In this document: positions 1-8,489 of the stretch, one piece after another | How positions within the stretch are numbered: position 1 is the stretch's first letter | Layout: every line of letters starts with the position of its first letter | Source: Alteromonas salexigens | Lineage (GTDB): Bacteria; Pseudomonadota; Gammaproteobacteria; Enterobacterales; Alteromonadaceae | Length of the DNA stretch: 64,000 bases | Assembly: GCF_025628895.1 (NCBI RefSeq) | Contig: NZ_JAOTJC010000006.1 | Span: forward strand, 107,495-171,494 | Direction: 5' to 3' | Position numbers and translations under genes: made by a program | The notes under the pieces: generated by a model | What the model saw: the letters and a program-made list of their open reading frames with translations, nothing else | Told to the model about the DNA's origin: nothing | The model's database searches: none

Positions 1-157
1 AATTGAAGACCAGCAGAGCAGTATGAGTGAAGCTAAACGTAACATAATGATAACATCCCTGTGTGTGTGTAGTATCTATACAGGGTTTGACGTAACTGGT
101 TCACTGGGGAAAGAAGTTTTGGGGAAGGAAAGGGTGGGCTGCTCAGTTTAATACTGG

Positions 158-191
158 TAAAAATGGCCCCTGAATTTAGTGCTCAGAGGCC
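158..191 (-). terminator. Rho-independent terminator of the chemoreceptor gene
   Basis: Reading leftward, 11 bases past the chemoreceptor stop codon, GGCCTCTGA pairs with TCAGGGGCC (one G-U pair) across a 9-base loop. ATTTTTA follows directly. It lies in the expected place to end the upstream gene. Confidence 0.75.
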
Positions 192-202
192 GGGATATGT
201 GA

Positions 203-1834
203 TTACAGACGAAAAGCGCTGGTAAGTTCGTTCAGCGAGGCCGCCAGGCGAGCCAGTTCGTCTGCCGACACGCTGGTCTGCTCGGCGCCAGAGGCCGTGG
301 AGTTGGATAAATCTTTTACCTTCACCAGATTCTGATCAATCACCCGCGAAGCCGAAGCCTGCTGTTCTGAGGCGCTGGCTATTGACGCATTGCGGTTCTT
401 AATTTCAGCTACGGCGGCGACAATTTCATCAAGCGCTTCTTCAGCATCTTTGGCCATTTTTAAGGTGTCGCCAGCACGTTCGACACTGCGCTCCATCGTT
501 GATACGGATTCTGAAGAGGAGCTGTTAATGACTGCCACCAGATCCTCAATTTCTACTGTCGATTCCTGAGTACGTTTCGCCAGTGCCCGCACTTCGTCAG
601 CTACCACAGAGAAGCCCCGGCCTGACTCACCCGCACGGGCCGCCTCAATCGCAGCATTAAGCGCCAGTAAGTTAGTTTGTTCGGCAATTTCCCGGATAAC
701 CTCCAGTACTTTGGTGATGTCGTTCACCTTTTTCGCCAGCTCAATAACTTTTGAAGAAGAGGTCGTCATTTCGTCGGTGAGCTTTTCAATGGCTTCTTCT
801 GTTTGCTGGACCCGTATGCCGCCCTGGCTGGCTTTGTCGTTAGCAAAGTCGGACGACTTCGAGGCCTGCTGAGCGTCGCCCGCCACGGCTTCAATTGCGG
901 CGGTCAGCTGACTGATGGCCTGCGCTGCCTGATCAACCTGTACACTCTGATCCTGGATATGCTGTGAGGAATCGTTGGTGACTGAACTTAACTCTTCCGA
1001 GGTGGTGGCCAGTTGTTCTGAAGACTGCACGATGGCGTAAATGGATTCACGCAAACTTTGCTGAGTATGCTGTAACTGGGTCAGCAAGGCGGTAATCTCA
1101 TCGTTACCGTCCGGGGTGATGGAGTAGGTGAGATCTTTTTGCGAGATCCGTTCGGCTACGGCCAGGGCTTCCCGAATAGGAGGCACGATACTTTTGGTAA
1201 ATAAAACCGACAACAGCACGACCAGGCCCACGGTGAGCACGATGGCAATAATGATGGCGGCAGTGGCAGTTTCAGATACTTTGTTTGCAGATTTGGTGGC
1301 TTCGTCGACTTTTTCCGCCTGATATTTCAGAAACGCATCCAATGCGGCAGAAATTTCACCGGTCAGAGGCAACTGTTGCTCACGACGGAGTTGGTTAGCC
1401 TGGCCTGTGTTACCATTGTTAATAAGCGTCAGGTAGCGGTCATGGAGTGTCCAGTAGCGCTTGTCCAGCCGCTGGTAGGTGGTGAGCAACTGTGCCGCAC
1501 GGTCACTTTCTACTAAAGCCTGGAGTTTACGTTGATTCTCCTGCAGGTTTTCTTTTGCATCCATTAATCGTTGCAGATATCTGTTACGTGACTCCGCGGT
1601 ATTGGCTGCTTCCACGTTGGCTGTATGAACCCTAACGCGCAGGAATTCCCGGTCAATATTGTTAACCAACTCTGTACTGGGGATACGTTGTTCGGTGACA
1701 TAGTCCAGTTGCTCGGAGATACGGCCCATTTCATTGAGGGCATACACGCCAAGACATAAGACAATCAAGCCGATAGCGCCAAACGCTATGGTCGAGCGAA
1801 CGCCTAAAGAAAAGCGGCGGAGAAAGTGAACCAT
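203..1834 (-). CDS. Methyl-accepting chemotaxis protein
   Basis: A transmembrane chemoreceptor that senses a ligand outside the membrane and signals to CheA/CheW. From the chosen ATG it is 543 residues: a first membrane helix at about 15-33, a four-helix-bundle type periplasmic sensor at about 35-190, a second helix at about 192-212 ([16 protein letters not shown]), a HAMP linker, and a long cytoplasmic coiled coil. The coiled coil carries the highly conserved hairpin tip ([18 protein letters not shown], then [18 protein letters not shown]). The ATG at 1834 is preceded by AAGGA at good spacing. An in-frame GTG five codons upstream lacks this. No C-terminal CheR-tether pentapeptide is visible, since the protein ends in TSAFRL. 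The gene stands alone with a sigma-28-like promoter and its own terminator. The ligand cannot be predicted. Confidence 0.95.
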   Translation of the reverse strand: MVHFLRRFSLGVRSTIAFGAIGLIVLCLGVYALNEMGRISEQLDYVTEQRIPSTELVNNIDREFLRVRVHTANVEAANTAESRNRYLQRLMDAKENLQENQRKLQALVESDRAAQLLTTYQRLDKRYWTLHDRYLTLINNGNTGQANQLRREQQLPLTGEISAALDAFLKYQAEKVDEATKSANKVSETATAAIIIAIVLTVGLVVLLSVLFTKSIVPPIREALAVAERISQKDLTYSITPDGNDEITALLTQLQHTQQSLRESIYAIVQSSEQLATTSEELSSVTNDSSQHIQDQSVQVDQAAQAISQLTAAIEAVAGDAQQASKSSDFANDKASQGGIRVQQTEEAIEKLTDEMTTSSSKVIELAKKVNDITKVLEVIREIAEQTNLLALNAAIEAARAGESGRGFSVVADEVRALAKRTQESTVEIEDLVAVINSSSSESVSTMERSVERAGDTLKMAKDAEEALDEIVAAVAEIKNRNASIASASEQQASASRVIDQNLVKVKDLSNSTASGAEQTSVSADELARLAASLNELTSAFRL

Positions 1835-1959
1835 AATACTGTCCTTCACAGAAACGGTTAAATCATTATCAGGCGGCGTATAACGCCACCGTTTTATTTA
1901 TTGTCGTCACCTGGCCAGAGAATAACCCTGGCAAGTAAAACGACGTTATGTCAGAGAGT

Positions 1960-1986
1960 TAATCGGTCGAACTGCAAAAATCTTTA
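1960..1986 (-). promoter_or_regulatory. Sigma-28 (FliA) type promoter for the chemoreceptor
   Basis: On the minus strand TAAAGATT is followed by 11 bases and ACCGATTA. The enteric FliA consensus is TAAAGTTT-N11-GCCGATAA, so the -35 box differs at one base, the -10 box at two, and the spacing is exact. It lies about 125 bases before the chemoreceptor ATG. Placing a chemoreceptor under the flagellar sigma factor is standard in gammaproteobacteria. Confidence 0.7.
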
Positions 1987-2060
1987 TGCCTGGCAACAAA
2001 GTTTGGGCAACTCACGGCTGCTTGCCTGGCAGGCTTTTGTGCTCCGCTGCTAAATCAGGC

Positions 2061-2079
2061 TGTTTAGTGTCATTAAACA
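2061..2079. repeat. 19-bp near-palindrome, possible operator
   Basis: TGTTTAGTG, a central T, then CATTAAACA. The arms match at eight of nine positions. It lies about 75 bases upstream of the sigma-28-like promoter and about 285 bases beyond the guaD stop. It has the size of a dimeric regulator site, but nothing identifies the regulator. Confidence 0.35.
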
Positions 2080-2363
2080 AGCAGCGCATTGTAGGGCGAA
2101 AACGGCAGAGCTCAAGTGACAATCAAAGGGGTGGTCGTTGAAGCCCGGTTCAAGGTCGCAGCACATAGCATTTTTACTACGCTAAAACTCTGATATACCG
2201 TTAATTTTTGATAAATGGTACAGCTGCGGAATTATCTTGCCTCGGCGCCCAGTGATACCGGTGTATAAGTCTTTATACGTTTTGGTGGGCAAGTGTCAGG
2301 GCGTCCGGGGGACGGAGATCGTGTTGTGCGGATACACGCGTTTTCGGGGTGCATGTCATCCCG

Positions 2364-3671
2364 TTAACTATCTGAGTTGCGATCCCGGTCATAACAGCAG
2401 TGGCCCGCTATCCAGGTTTGCGCTACGGCGCGTTCGTCACCGAGCATTGCCAGCGCAAACACGACATCACTGATATCAGCGGTGGGAGTAAGCCGTAATT
2501 TACTTAATGGCGTGCAGCGAGGCTCCAGCAAGACAAAGTCAGCATAGGTGCCTGGGTTCAGGTTGCCTATTTCATGGTCTAGCTGGTGGGCGATAGCCGC
2601 TCCCTGCGTGGTCATGTACAGCCCCTGCAACGGGGATAAGGGCGTACCTTGCAACTGACATGTTCTATACGCATCGGCATAAGTAGACAACATACTAAAG
2701 CTGGTGCCGGCGCCAATATCCGTGGCCAGTGCCACGTTCACTCCGTGACTTGCTGCCGCCTGCATATTGAACAGGCCGCTACCAAGGAACAGATTTGAGC
2801 TGGGGCAGAAGGCGGCGGTCGCCCCCTGACGGGATAAATGCTGCCATTCCTGCGCTTCAAGATGCAGACAGTGACCGAATACTGCTCTGGGACGAACCAT
2901 ATTATGTGAGTCGTACACGTCCAGATAGTAACGACTGTCAGGAAAGAGTGACTTCACCCAAGCCACTTCTTGCTGATTTTCTGACAGGTGAGTCTGAATA
3001 AATACATCAGGGTAGGCTTGTGCCAGTTCACCTAATGCCGCCAGTTGCTGATCTGAACTGGTTGGTGCAAAACGGGGCGTGATGGCGTAGCGTAAACGCC
3101 CCTGATCATGCCAGCGTTCAATAAGCGCGTGGCTGTCCGCCACTGCGCTTGCCGCTGTGTCGGACAGCGCGTCAGGGCAGTGACGATCCATACAGACTTT
3201 ACCGGCCACAAGCGTCATATTCATTGCTTTGGCAGCACTGAACAGCGCGTTTGTTGCGCCTTTATGAACCGAAGAAAATACCAATGCGCTGGTAGTCCCG
3301 TTTTTAAGCAACTCCCCTAAAAATACCTGAGCCATTACCGACGCGTGCTGCTCATCGGCAAACCTTTGTTCGGCGGGGAAGGTAAAGGTGTTCAGCCAGG
3401 TCAGTAGCTGTTCGCCATAGCTGCCCATTATGGCAGTCTGTGGGAAGTGCAGATGACTGTCTATGAATCCCGGCAATAGCCATTTTCCCTGACAGTTGAT
3501 TTGTTTTGCTTCTGGGTACGCAGCTGTCTGTGCAGAGTACTCACCAACCGCCAGGATCTTTTCGCCCCGAATTACCAGCGCCCCGTCCGGAAACACGGCA
3601 ATGTCAGTATCGGGCATGGAGGTTTCTGCCGGAAAATGCGCCACGCTGGCTCTGATAAGTTTCGTCTGCAC
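2364..3671 (-). CDS. guaD: Guanine deaminase
   Basis: Hydrolyses guanine to xanthine and ammonia in purine salvage and catabolism. The 435-residue length is normal for the amidohydrolase-superfamily enzyme. The metal-binding HxH lies at residues 73-75 (DSHLHFPQ). QTHLSEN, FGHCLHL and ATDIGAGTSFSM follow in the expected order and supply the remaining zinc ligands and catalytic residues. The start is a GTG at 3671 with AGGGA six bases upstream. The gene lies next to a divergent RutR-like regulator gene and about 1.4 kb from a purine permease gene, so it very likely serves use of imported purine bases. No terminator was seen after it. Confidence 0.95.
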   Translation of the reverse strand: MQTKLIRASVAHFPAETSMPDTDIAVFPDGALVIRGEKILAVGEYSAQTAAYPEAKQINCQGKWLLPGFIDSHLHFPQTAIMGSYGEQLLTWLNTFTFPAEQRFADEQHASVMAQVFLGELLKNGTTSALVFSSVHKGATNALFSAAKAMNMTLVAGKVCMDRHCPDALSDTAASAVADSHALIERWHDQGRLRYAITPRFAPTSSDQQLAALGELAQAYPDVFIQTHLSENQQEVAWVKSLFPDSRYYLDVYDSHNMVRPRAVFGHCLHLEAQEWQHLSRQGATAAFCPSSNLFLGSGLFNMQAAASHGVNVALATDIGAGTSFSMLSTYADAYRTCQLQGTPLSPLQGLYMTTQGAAIAHQLDHEIGNLNPGTYADFVLLEPRCTPLSKLRLTPTADISDVVFALAMLGDERAVAQTWIAGHCCYDRDRNSDS

Positions 3672-3907
3672 TGAAATCCCTGAAAATTGTAAACAAGCAT
3701 TGTAGGTTGAGGTGGGCGAACGAATTAGGTTAGCCCCTGCCTGGGTACGTGTGCCGTCTGTTTAAATACTGCGCTATCTGCTGTGTGTACGCAACTATCC
3801 GGTAACGGTAACCGCGTAAATGGTTTGCACGTTGGGCGGCCTGTGGCACTATCCGGTTTAGATGTCGGGGGCGCTACCCGTAAGAACACGCATGGAAACA
3901 AATAATT

Positions 3908-4567
3908 ATGAGTACACAGAAAGTGTCAGACGCGGGAGTAGGAGCAAAGAACCGGGCTCGAATTCTCACTGCAGCCGAAAAGGCATTCGCCAGTCACGGC
4001 CTTAAAGGGACCTCAGTACAACAAATTGCGGATGAGGCTGGGCTGCCTAAAACCAACGTGTTGTATTACTTTAAAACCAAGTTGGCACTGTATCTTACCA
4101 TCCTTGAAGACACTCTCGCCCTGTGGAACTCCCACTTTGATCAGGCTACGGCTGATGATGATCCTGCTGACGCCTTAGCCAGTTATATCGCTGAAAAAAT
4201 GGAACTATCCAGAACGCGTCCTTTGGCTTCAAAAATTTTTGCCATGGAAATTCTCAACGGAGCGCCCAACCTGACGGCCTATTTCGAAGAGGAACATACG
4301 GTCTGGATGCGCAGCCGTACTGCGGTGATTCAGGCATGGATTGATCAGGGAAAAATGCAGCCAGTTGCGCCGGAGTACCTGTTATTTACGATTTGGGGGA
4401 GTACCCAGCATTATGCTGACTTTGCCGCGCAAATTACGCATCTTCGCGGTCCGATGCGCAAAGAGGAGTTTCGGCAGGCTACCCGGGATCTTGTGCGCTT
4501 AATTCTGACCGGCTGCGGTCTGGCAGTACCCGAACAGTATCAGGTAGCAGAGGCGCGCCACGGCTGA
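3908..4567 (+). CDS. TetR-family regulator, RutR-like
   Basis: A 219-residue one-component repressor. Residues about 15-62 form the TetR helix-turn-helix (RARILTAAEKAFASHGLKG, then IADEAGLPKTNVLYYFKTK). The C-terminal part (FAMEILNGAPNL, and RTAVIQAWIDQGKM with TIWGSTQHYADF) matches the YcdC/RutR type of ligand domain. RutR of E. coli binds uracil or thymine and controls pyrimidine and purine genes. Here the gene is divergent from guaD and close to an NCS2 permease gene, so a purine base or its product is the likely effector. That part is inference. A TGAC-N6-GTCA palindrome with RutR-like spacing lies before the permease gene at 6444-6467. Confidence 0.85.
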   Translation: MSTQKVSDAGVGAKNRARILTAAEKAFASHGLKGTSVQQIADEAGLPKTNVLYYFKTKLALYLTILEDTLALWNSHFDQATADDDPADALASYIAEKMELSRTRPLASKIFAMEILNGAPNLTAYFEEEHTVWMRSRTAVIQAWIDQGKMQPVAPEYLLFTIWGSTQHYADFAAQITHLRGPMRKEEFRQATRDLVRLILTGCGLAVPEQYQVAEARHG

Positions 4568-4755
4568 ATGTTTACGGGATGACCTGTAGCAAGCACACGC
4601 ATTGACGCCGCCAATCCTGCGCGCAATAAGAGCAGTAGTATGCCAGTCATTCTCCAAACCGCATCAGTGCGTGGCAACTTAGTCACCCTTGTGTGTTGCC
4701 TGCCGCCACATTCGCAATTATGCTGCAATAAGTTCTGTTTATCTGGAGACTTACC

Positions 4756-5010
4756 ATGAAATACCGTTTACTCCCATTCATTCTTTCAGCACTGCTACTG
4801 GCAGGCTGCTCCAAGCTGACCAAAGAAAATTATGACAAATTGGAGGCGGGTATGAGCCGTGAAGAAGTGGAAGCGATTATTGGTGACGCCGATAATTGTA
4901 GCAAGGCGATGGGCACGCAGTCGTGCCTGTGGGGGGAAGAAGAGGGTACTCACGTAAAAGTTGTATTTATGGCAGACCGGGCAATAGGTTACTCCTTCGA
5001 CGGGCTGTAA
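4756..5010 (+). CDS. Small DUF3862-type lipoprotein
   Basis: An 84-residue exported lipoprotein. A signal peptide runs to the lipobox LLAGC, with the acylated cysteine at about residue 18. KLTKENYDKLEAGMSREEVE and a following IIGD resemble the start of DUF3862 and the SmpA/OmlA (BamE-like) fold. Two further cysteines (NCSKAMGTQSC) flank a loop and could form a disulfide. No function is known for the family. The ATG follows TCTGGAGACTTACC, so the ribosome binding site is clear. It is convergent with the purine permease gene, and its presence in the purine island may be incidental. Confidence 0.8.
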   Translation: MKYRLLPFILSALLLAGCSKLTKENYDKLEAGMSREEVEAIIGDADNCSKAMGTQSCLWGEEEGTHVKVVFMADRAIGYSFDGL

Positions 5011-5020
5011 CCTTTGTTTT

Positions 5021-5054
5021 CACCAAGGGGGAGTAACTGTGCTCCCTCTTGGTG
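5021..5054. terminator. Long stem-loop between convergent genes
   Basis: CACCAAGGGGGAG (5021-5033) pairs over 13 positions with CTCCCTCTTGGTG (5042-5054), with one G-U, across an 8-base loop. It sits between the convergent lipoprotein and permease stop codons and probably acts as a shared 3' end. Neither strand has the U-run of a classical terminator, so transcript-end protection or Rho-assisted termination is equally possible. Confidence 0.5.
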
Positions 5055-5060
5055 CAGTCG

Positions 5061-6392
5061 TTACTTCAAGTCAAAGATATACCGCAATAGAAATACTGCA
5101 GCCAGCATGTAGGTGATTGCGCTGACTTCGCGGTGACGGCCCGTGCCCAGCATCACTGCTACGTAGGTAATAAAGCCCAGTGCAATGCCTTCGGAGATGC
5201 TAAAAGTAAGCGGCATGGCTAATAACGCCACCGATGCCGTGGCCAGTGCACCGGTGTCGTCGAAATCCAGCTGGCGGATGGAGTCCATCATTAAAATACC
5301 CACCATCAACAGCGCCGGCGTTGTGGCCATGAGCGGGATCACTTTCATCAGTGGCGTCAAAAATAATGCCGCCAGAAAACACACCGCCACTACCATTGCC
5401 GTCAGCCCTGTTCGCCCACCTGACGATACTCCGGCGGCACTCTCAACATAGCTGGTGACCGGCGATGTGCCCAACGCTGCCCCGGCGATACTGGCCGTCG
5501 CATCAGCGGTCATGGCGCGGCCAATTAAAGGTAGTTTGCCCTGACGGTTAAGCAGGTTTGCCCGCCGTGATACCCCCAGCAGGGTGCCAATGGTATCGAA
5601 CATATTGACAAACATGAGGGCGAAAATCAGGTCCCAGGTTTCCGCAAAGTGCTCCAGTGGATACCAGATATCCATGGCCAGTAAGGTGTCGTTGATGGGG
5701 TCCGGCATGCCGATTACGGCCTCGGGTGTTGCGGTCAGCACGCCACTTTCTGTAGGTATCAGTGTACCGGCAAGGGTCAGCGCGATGATGGACAATAAAA
5801 TTGCACCGGTGACGTTCTTAATGACCAGTACAATGGTCAGCAGAATACCGGCCAGCGCCAGCAACACTGCGGGATCTGATAAGTCGCCCAGGGTCACGAA
5901 GGTGGCCGGGTGCGAAACCACCAGCCCCGCATTTTTTAAACCGATAAAGGCAATGAACAAACCGATACCACATTGCACGCCGATCTTCAGTTCTGCGGGT
6001 ATGGCTTCGGCAATGCGGGTGCGCACGCCGGTAAGTGTGAGCAACAGAAACAGAATTCCATTCCAGAATACGATGCCCAGGGCTGCTTCCCAGGGAATAT
6101 CCCGGGTAATGCATATAGTGTAGGCGAAAAAGGCATTCAGCCCCATGCCGGGTGCGAGAGCTATGGGGTAATTGGTAGACCATGCCATTAACAGGGTGCC
6201 AATGCAGGCAGCCAGCGCCGTGACCGTAATAAGTCCCGCAGTGGGCATGCCGCTCAAACCCAGTATGCTGGGATTGACTACCAGAATATACGACATAGCG
6301 GCAAAGGTGGTTAACCCGGCCAGGCACTCGGTCTTTACGTTGGTGCCGTGGGCGCGCAGGTGAAACAGGCGGTCAAGAAACGATGCAAACAT
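5061..6392 (-). CDS. NCS2-family purine permease (AzgA/GhxP type)
   Basis: An inner-membrane proton symporter for purine bases, 443 residues with many hydrophobic helices. The N-terminus (FLDRLFHLRAHGTNVKTE, then LAGLTTFAAMSYILVVNP) is the hallmark of the AzgA-like branch of NCS2, which carries adenine, guanine and hypoxanthine. ALAPGMGLNAFFAYT and MFDTIGTLLGVS are the conserved core helices. The length matches E. coli GhxP/PurP. Guanine and adenine deaminase genes flank it, which fits import of purine bases for deamination. The palindrome at 6444-6467 lies 50 bases before its start codon. Which base is preferred cannot be read from the sequence. Confidence 0.92.
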   Translation of the reverse strand: MFASFLDRLFHLRAHGTNVKTECLAGLTTFAAMSYILVVNPSILGLSGMPTAGLITVTALAACIGTLLMAWSTNYPIALAPGMGLNAFFAYTICITRDIPWEAALGIVFWNGILFLLLTLTGVRTRIAEAIPAELKIGVQCGIGLFIAFIGLKNAGLVVSHPATFVTLGDLSDPAVLLALAGILLTIVLVIKNVTGAILLSIIALTLAGTLIPTESGVLTATPEAVIGMPDPINDTLLAMDIWYPLEHFAETWDLIFALMFVNMFDTIGTLLGVSRRANLLNRQGKLPLIGRAMTADATASIAGAALGTSPVTSYVESAAGVSSGGRTGLTAMVVAVCFLAALFLTPLMKVIPLMATTPALLMVGILMMDSIRQLDFDDTGALATASVALLAMPLTFSISEGIALGFITYVAVMLGTGRHREVSAITYMLAAVFLLRYIFDLK

Positions 6393-6443
6393 ATTGGCTT
6401 CTTTATAGTGGGATTAAGTGTGTGTCCGTCCCCTGAAAATAAA

Positions 6444-6467
6444 AATACTGACTACGCGGTCAGTATT
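6444..6467. promoter_or_regulatory. Perfect 9-bp inverted repeat before the purine permease (RutR-like spacing)
   Basis: AATACTGAC and GTCAGTATT form a perfect inverted repeat around TACGCG. The core TGAC-N6-GTCA has the same spacing as the E. coli RutR site (TTGACCA-NN-TGGTCAA). An outer CCCTGAA (6431-6437) can also pair with TTCAGGG (6466-6472). Read leftward, the repeat is followed by TTTATTTT, so it could instead work as an RNA hairpin or attenuator in the permease leader. It lies 52-75 bases upstream of the permease ATG. Confidence 0.55.
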
Positions 6468-6627
6468 CAGGGAGGGAAGTGCTATTATTTTAGTCAGTTT
6501 ACCTGTTTCTATGCCTGCCTGCGAGTATCGGTTTGTTGTAGGGCCTGACGGTAGCGCCGCCAGAAAAAGAAATAACATGTAGACACAGAGAATCATGTCG
6601 CAGTTATGCACGGTTTTCAGGGAAATA

Positions 6628-6636
6628 CAGTATAGT
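6628..6636. promoter_or_regulatory. Possible back-to-back -10 elements between the permease and adenine deaminase genes
   Basis: TATAGT on the plus strand (6631-6636) and TATACT on the minus strand (6628-6633) overlap in one AGTATAGT segment. Each is one base off the TATAAT consensus. No good -35 box was found at 16-18 bases on either side, so the call rests on the -10 boxes and the divergent gene arrangement. Confidence 0.35.
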
Positions 6637-6665
6637 GTGCGTAAATCGCAGTCCGGAGAGTTCCT

Positions 6666-7676
6666 ATGTCACTGACCCCTTTGCTTAATTCACTACCCAA
6701 AGCGGAATTGCATTTACACATAGAAGGCACCCTGAGTCCCGCCCTCATGTGGGAGTTAGCGGACAAACACCAGGTAAGGCTGCCGTACAATAGCGAAGCA
6801 GAAATAGCCGCGGCGTATCAGTTCGATAATCTGCAAAGTTTCCTCGACCTCTACTACCAGGGCGCTGACGTATTGCGTGACGAAGACGATTTTTACCGTC
6901 TGATGTGGGAATACCTCAGGGCATGCCACGAACAAAATATCGTTCACACTGAAGTCATGTTTGATCCTCAGACCCATACGGAGCGGGGCATTGGTTTCGA
7001 TATCTTTATGCCGGGTTTCTTACGTGCGGCGCAGGAGGCCAGACAGGAGTGGGGTATCTCCTGCTATTTAATTTGTTCCTTCTTACGGCATTTGTCTGAA
7101 CAGGCTGCATTTGAAACTTTAGAGGCCGCCGCGCCCTGGTACCCGGACATTACTGCGTTTGGGCTGGACAGCTCCGAACTGGGCCATCCACCCGAAAAAT
7201 TTGCCCGGGTTTTTAAGCGCGTGAAGGAGCTGGGCTTTGCAATTGTCGCCCACGCCGGGGAGGAAGGCCCGCCAGAGTATATCTGGCAGGCCGTCGAGCT
7301 GCTGAATGTAGACCGTATTGATCATGGCGTGCGCTGCCAGGAGGATCCCCGGTTACTGGCGTTAATTAGAGAGCGTCAGCTGCCGCTAACCGTGTGCCCT
7401 CTGAGTAACTTAAAGCTGTGTGTGATCGATGACCTTGCAAAACACAATATTTTGTCTTTGCTGGATGAAGGGTTACTGGTAACGGTGAACTCTGACGATC
7501 CTACTTACTTTGGCGGTTTTCTGAATGATAACTTTTCTGCGCTGGAACACGCGTTGGGAATGAATGAACAGCAACTTCAACAGCTTATCGTCAATAGTTT
7601 TAAAGCCAGCTTTCTGCCCGAGGCAGATAAACAGTACTGGACAGAAAAAGTAATCAACGCCGGGCAGGGCTGCTAA
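6666..7676 (+). CDS. add: Adenine deaminase, adenosine-deaminase superfamily
   Basis: Deaminates adenine to hypoxanthine, or possibly adenosine to inosine. It is 336 residues. Zinc ligands H16 and H18 (KAELHLHIEGT) are followed by VAHAGEE, IDHGVRC and NSDDPTYFGG. Adenosine deaminases usually read NTDDP at the last site. NSDDP plus YFGG is typical of the fungal Aah1 and bacterial adenine-deaminase branch, so adenine is the more likely substrate. The symbol add follows usual annotation practice. GGAGAG six bases before the ATG is a good ribosome binding site. It overlaps the convergent DUF924 gene by a few bases. With guaD and the permease it completes base import and deamination. Confidence 0.88.
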   Translation: MSLTPLLNSLPKAELHLHIEGTLSPALMWELADKHQVRLPYNSEAEIAAAYQFDNLQSFLDLYYQGADVLRDEDDFYRLMWEYLRACHEQNIVHTEVMFDPQTHTERGIGFDIFMPGFLRAAQEARQEWGISCYLICSFLRHLSEQAAFETLEAAAPWYPDITAFGLDSSELGHPPEKFARVFKRVKELGFAIVAHAGEEGPPEYIWQAVELLNVDRIDHGVRCQEDPRLLALIRERQLPLTVCPLSNLKLCVIDDLAKHNILSLLDEGLLVTVNSDDPTYFGGFLNDNFSALEHALGMNEQQLQQLIVNSFKASFLPEADKQYWTEKVINAGQGC

Positions 7677-8233
7677 CCACTTTGCTCTGCCAGCCAGGCA
7701 CTCTCGGCGGGGGTCGGCGTTCTGCCAAGTGCCTCGTTACGGTTAGGGTAGCGCCCGAACTTTACTAACACATTGCGATGCTCCTGCTCATAGCGAAGGT
7801 GCTTTTCCAGACCCTCGGCGGCAAATAACTCCATAGCCACTTCATGAACCGCCAGCGATTCGCTGTGCATAAACGGCATGTACAAAAATGCCCGTTCCCG
7901 GGCCGTCATTGCTTTGTCGGCATTGGCGCTCACCGCTTCCTGTGCCAGACATAGCGCCATGGTGTCCTGCGCAAATGCCTGAGCGGTATTGCGATACACG
8001 TTGCGTGAAAACTGGTCGAGTACAATGATTTCGGCCAGCCTGCCGTGCGGCGTGGCTCGCCAGGGCCAAAGTTCACAGCGCGCAGCACTACGTAACAGGT
8101 TACCAAAACGGGAGGCGATCATTTTATCGATGGTCTCGTGGTGCGCGAACCAGTCTTGTTCGTCAAGTTCTTCAAACCAGAACGACAACACTTCACTGGC
8201 TTCCTCCATTGCTACGTGTGTTTCTTCGTTCAT
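7673..8233 (-). CDS. DUF924-family protein
   Basis: A 186-residue cytosolic protein of the DUF924 (TPR-like helical) family, recognised by VLSFWFEE near the start, the central IIVLDQFSRNVYRNT and FLYMPFMHSES. The ATG at 8233 is chosen because AGGAG stands just before it on the minus strand. An in-frame start 15 codons upstream has no such site and adds residues that do not look conserved. The biochemical role of the family is unknown. It overlaps the adenine deaminase stop codon tail to tail, with no terminator between. Confidence 0.88.
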   Translation of the reverse strand: MNEETHVAMEEASEVLSFWFEELDEQDWFAHHETIDKMIASRFGNLLRSAARCELWPWRATPHGRLAEIIVLDQFSRNVYRNTAQAFAQDTMALCLAQEAVSANADKAMTARERAFLYMPFMHSESLAVHEVAMELFAAEGLEKHLRYEQEHRNVLVKFGRYPNRNEALGRTPTPAESAWLAEQSG

Positions 8234-8489
8234 AGTGACTCCTCTTATACCCATATTTACACTGGCTTGCCTGTCCAACCCATCTCTGGTTACGTGTGGC
8301 TGCCTACTCTAAGAAACCGCCGATCCCTGATTGGTTCCCTGGTATCTATATGCAGTATCGGCTAACAGGATCTCAAGTAGGCCATACAGGAACGAAGTAT
8401 AAGCAGAAACGTTACATTTTTCGGGTGCATTTTTATGTCAGCATGGCTAATCTGATAAATGGAAAATTCTATCAATCAGGGAGAGAAAG

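Larger units (their letters stand above)
1835..2363. other. 529-base non-coding stretch between guaD and the chemoreceptor
   Basis: Both flanking genes point left, so this is the 3' side of guaD and the 5' region of the chemoreceptor. It holds the sigma-28-like promoter (1960-1986) and a near-palindrome at 2061-2079. I see no convincing gene: the open frames on either strand lack a ribosome binding site or run into guaD. Confidence 0.6.

Noticed and set aside
61..70. GT repeat (five units)
   Set aside because: Too short to count as a phase-variable repeat, and it is not within a gene.
2237..2473. Seventy-eight-codon rightward frame over the guaD 3' end
   Set aside because: It overlaps guaD, has no ribosome site, and shows low-quality composition.
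5584..6123. 179-codon open frame opposite the NCS2 permease gene
   Set aside because: Antisense shadow rich in Ser, Met and Pro, as expected from reversed membrane-protein codons.
6393..6660. Possible purine riboswitch upstream of the permease
   Set aside because: The minus strand has no copy of the conserved GTNTCTACC core with matching P2/P3 arms and the final pairing. Only short, unordered resemblances such as GTGTCTACATG were found.
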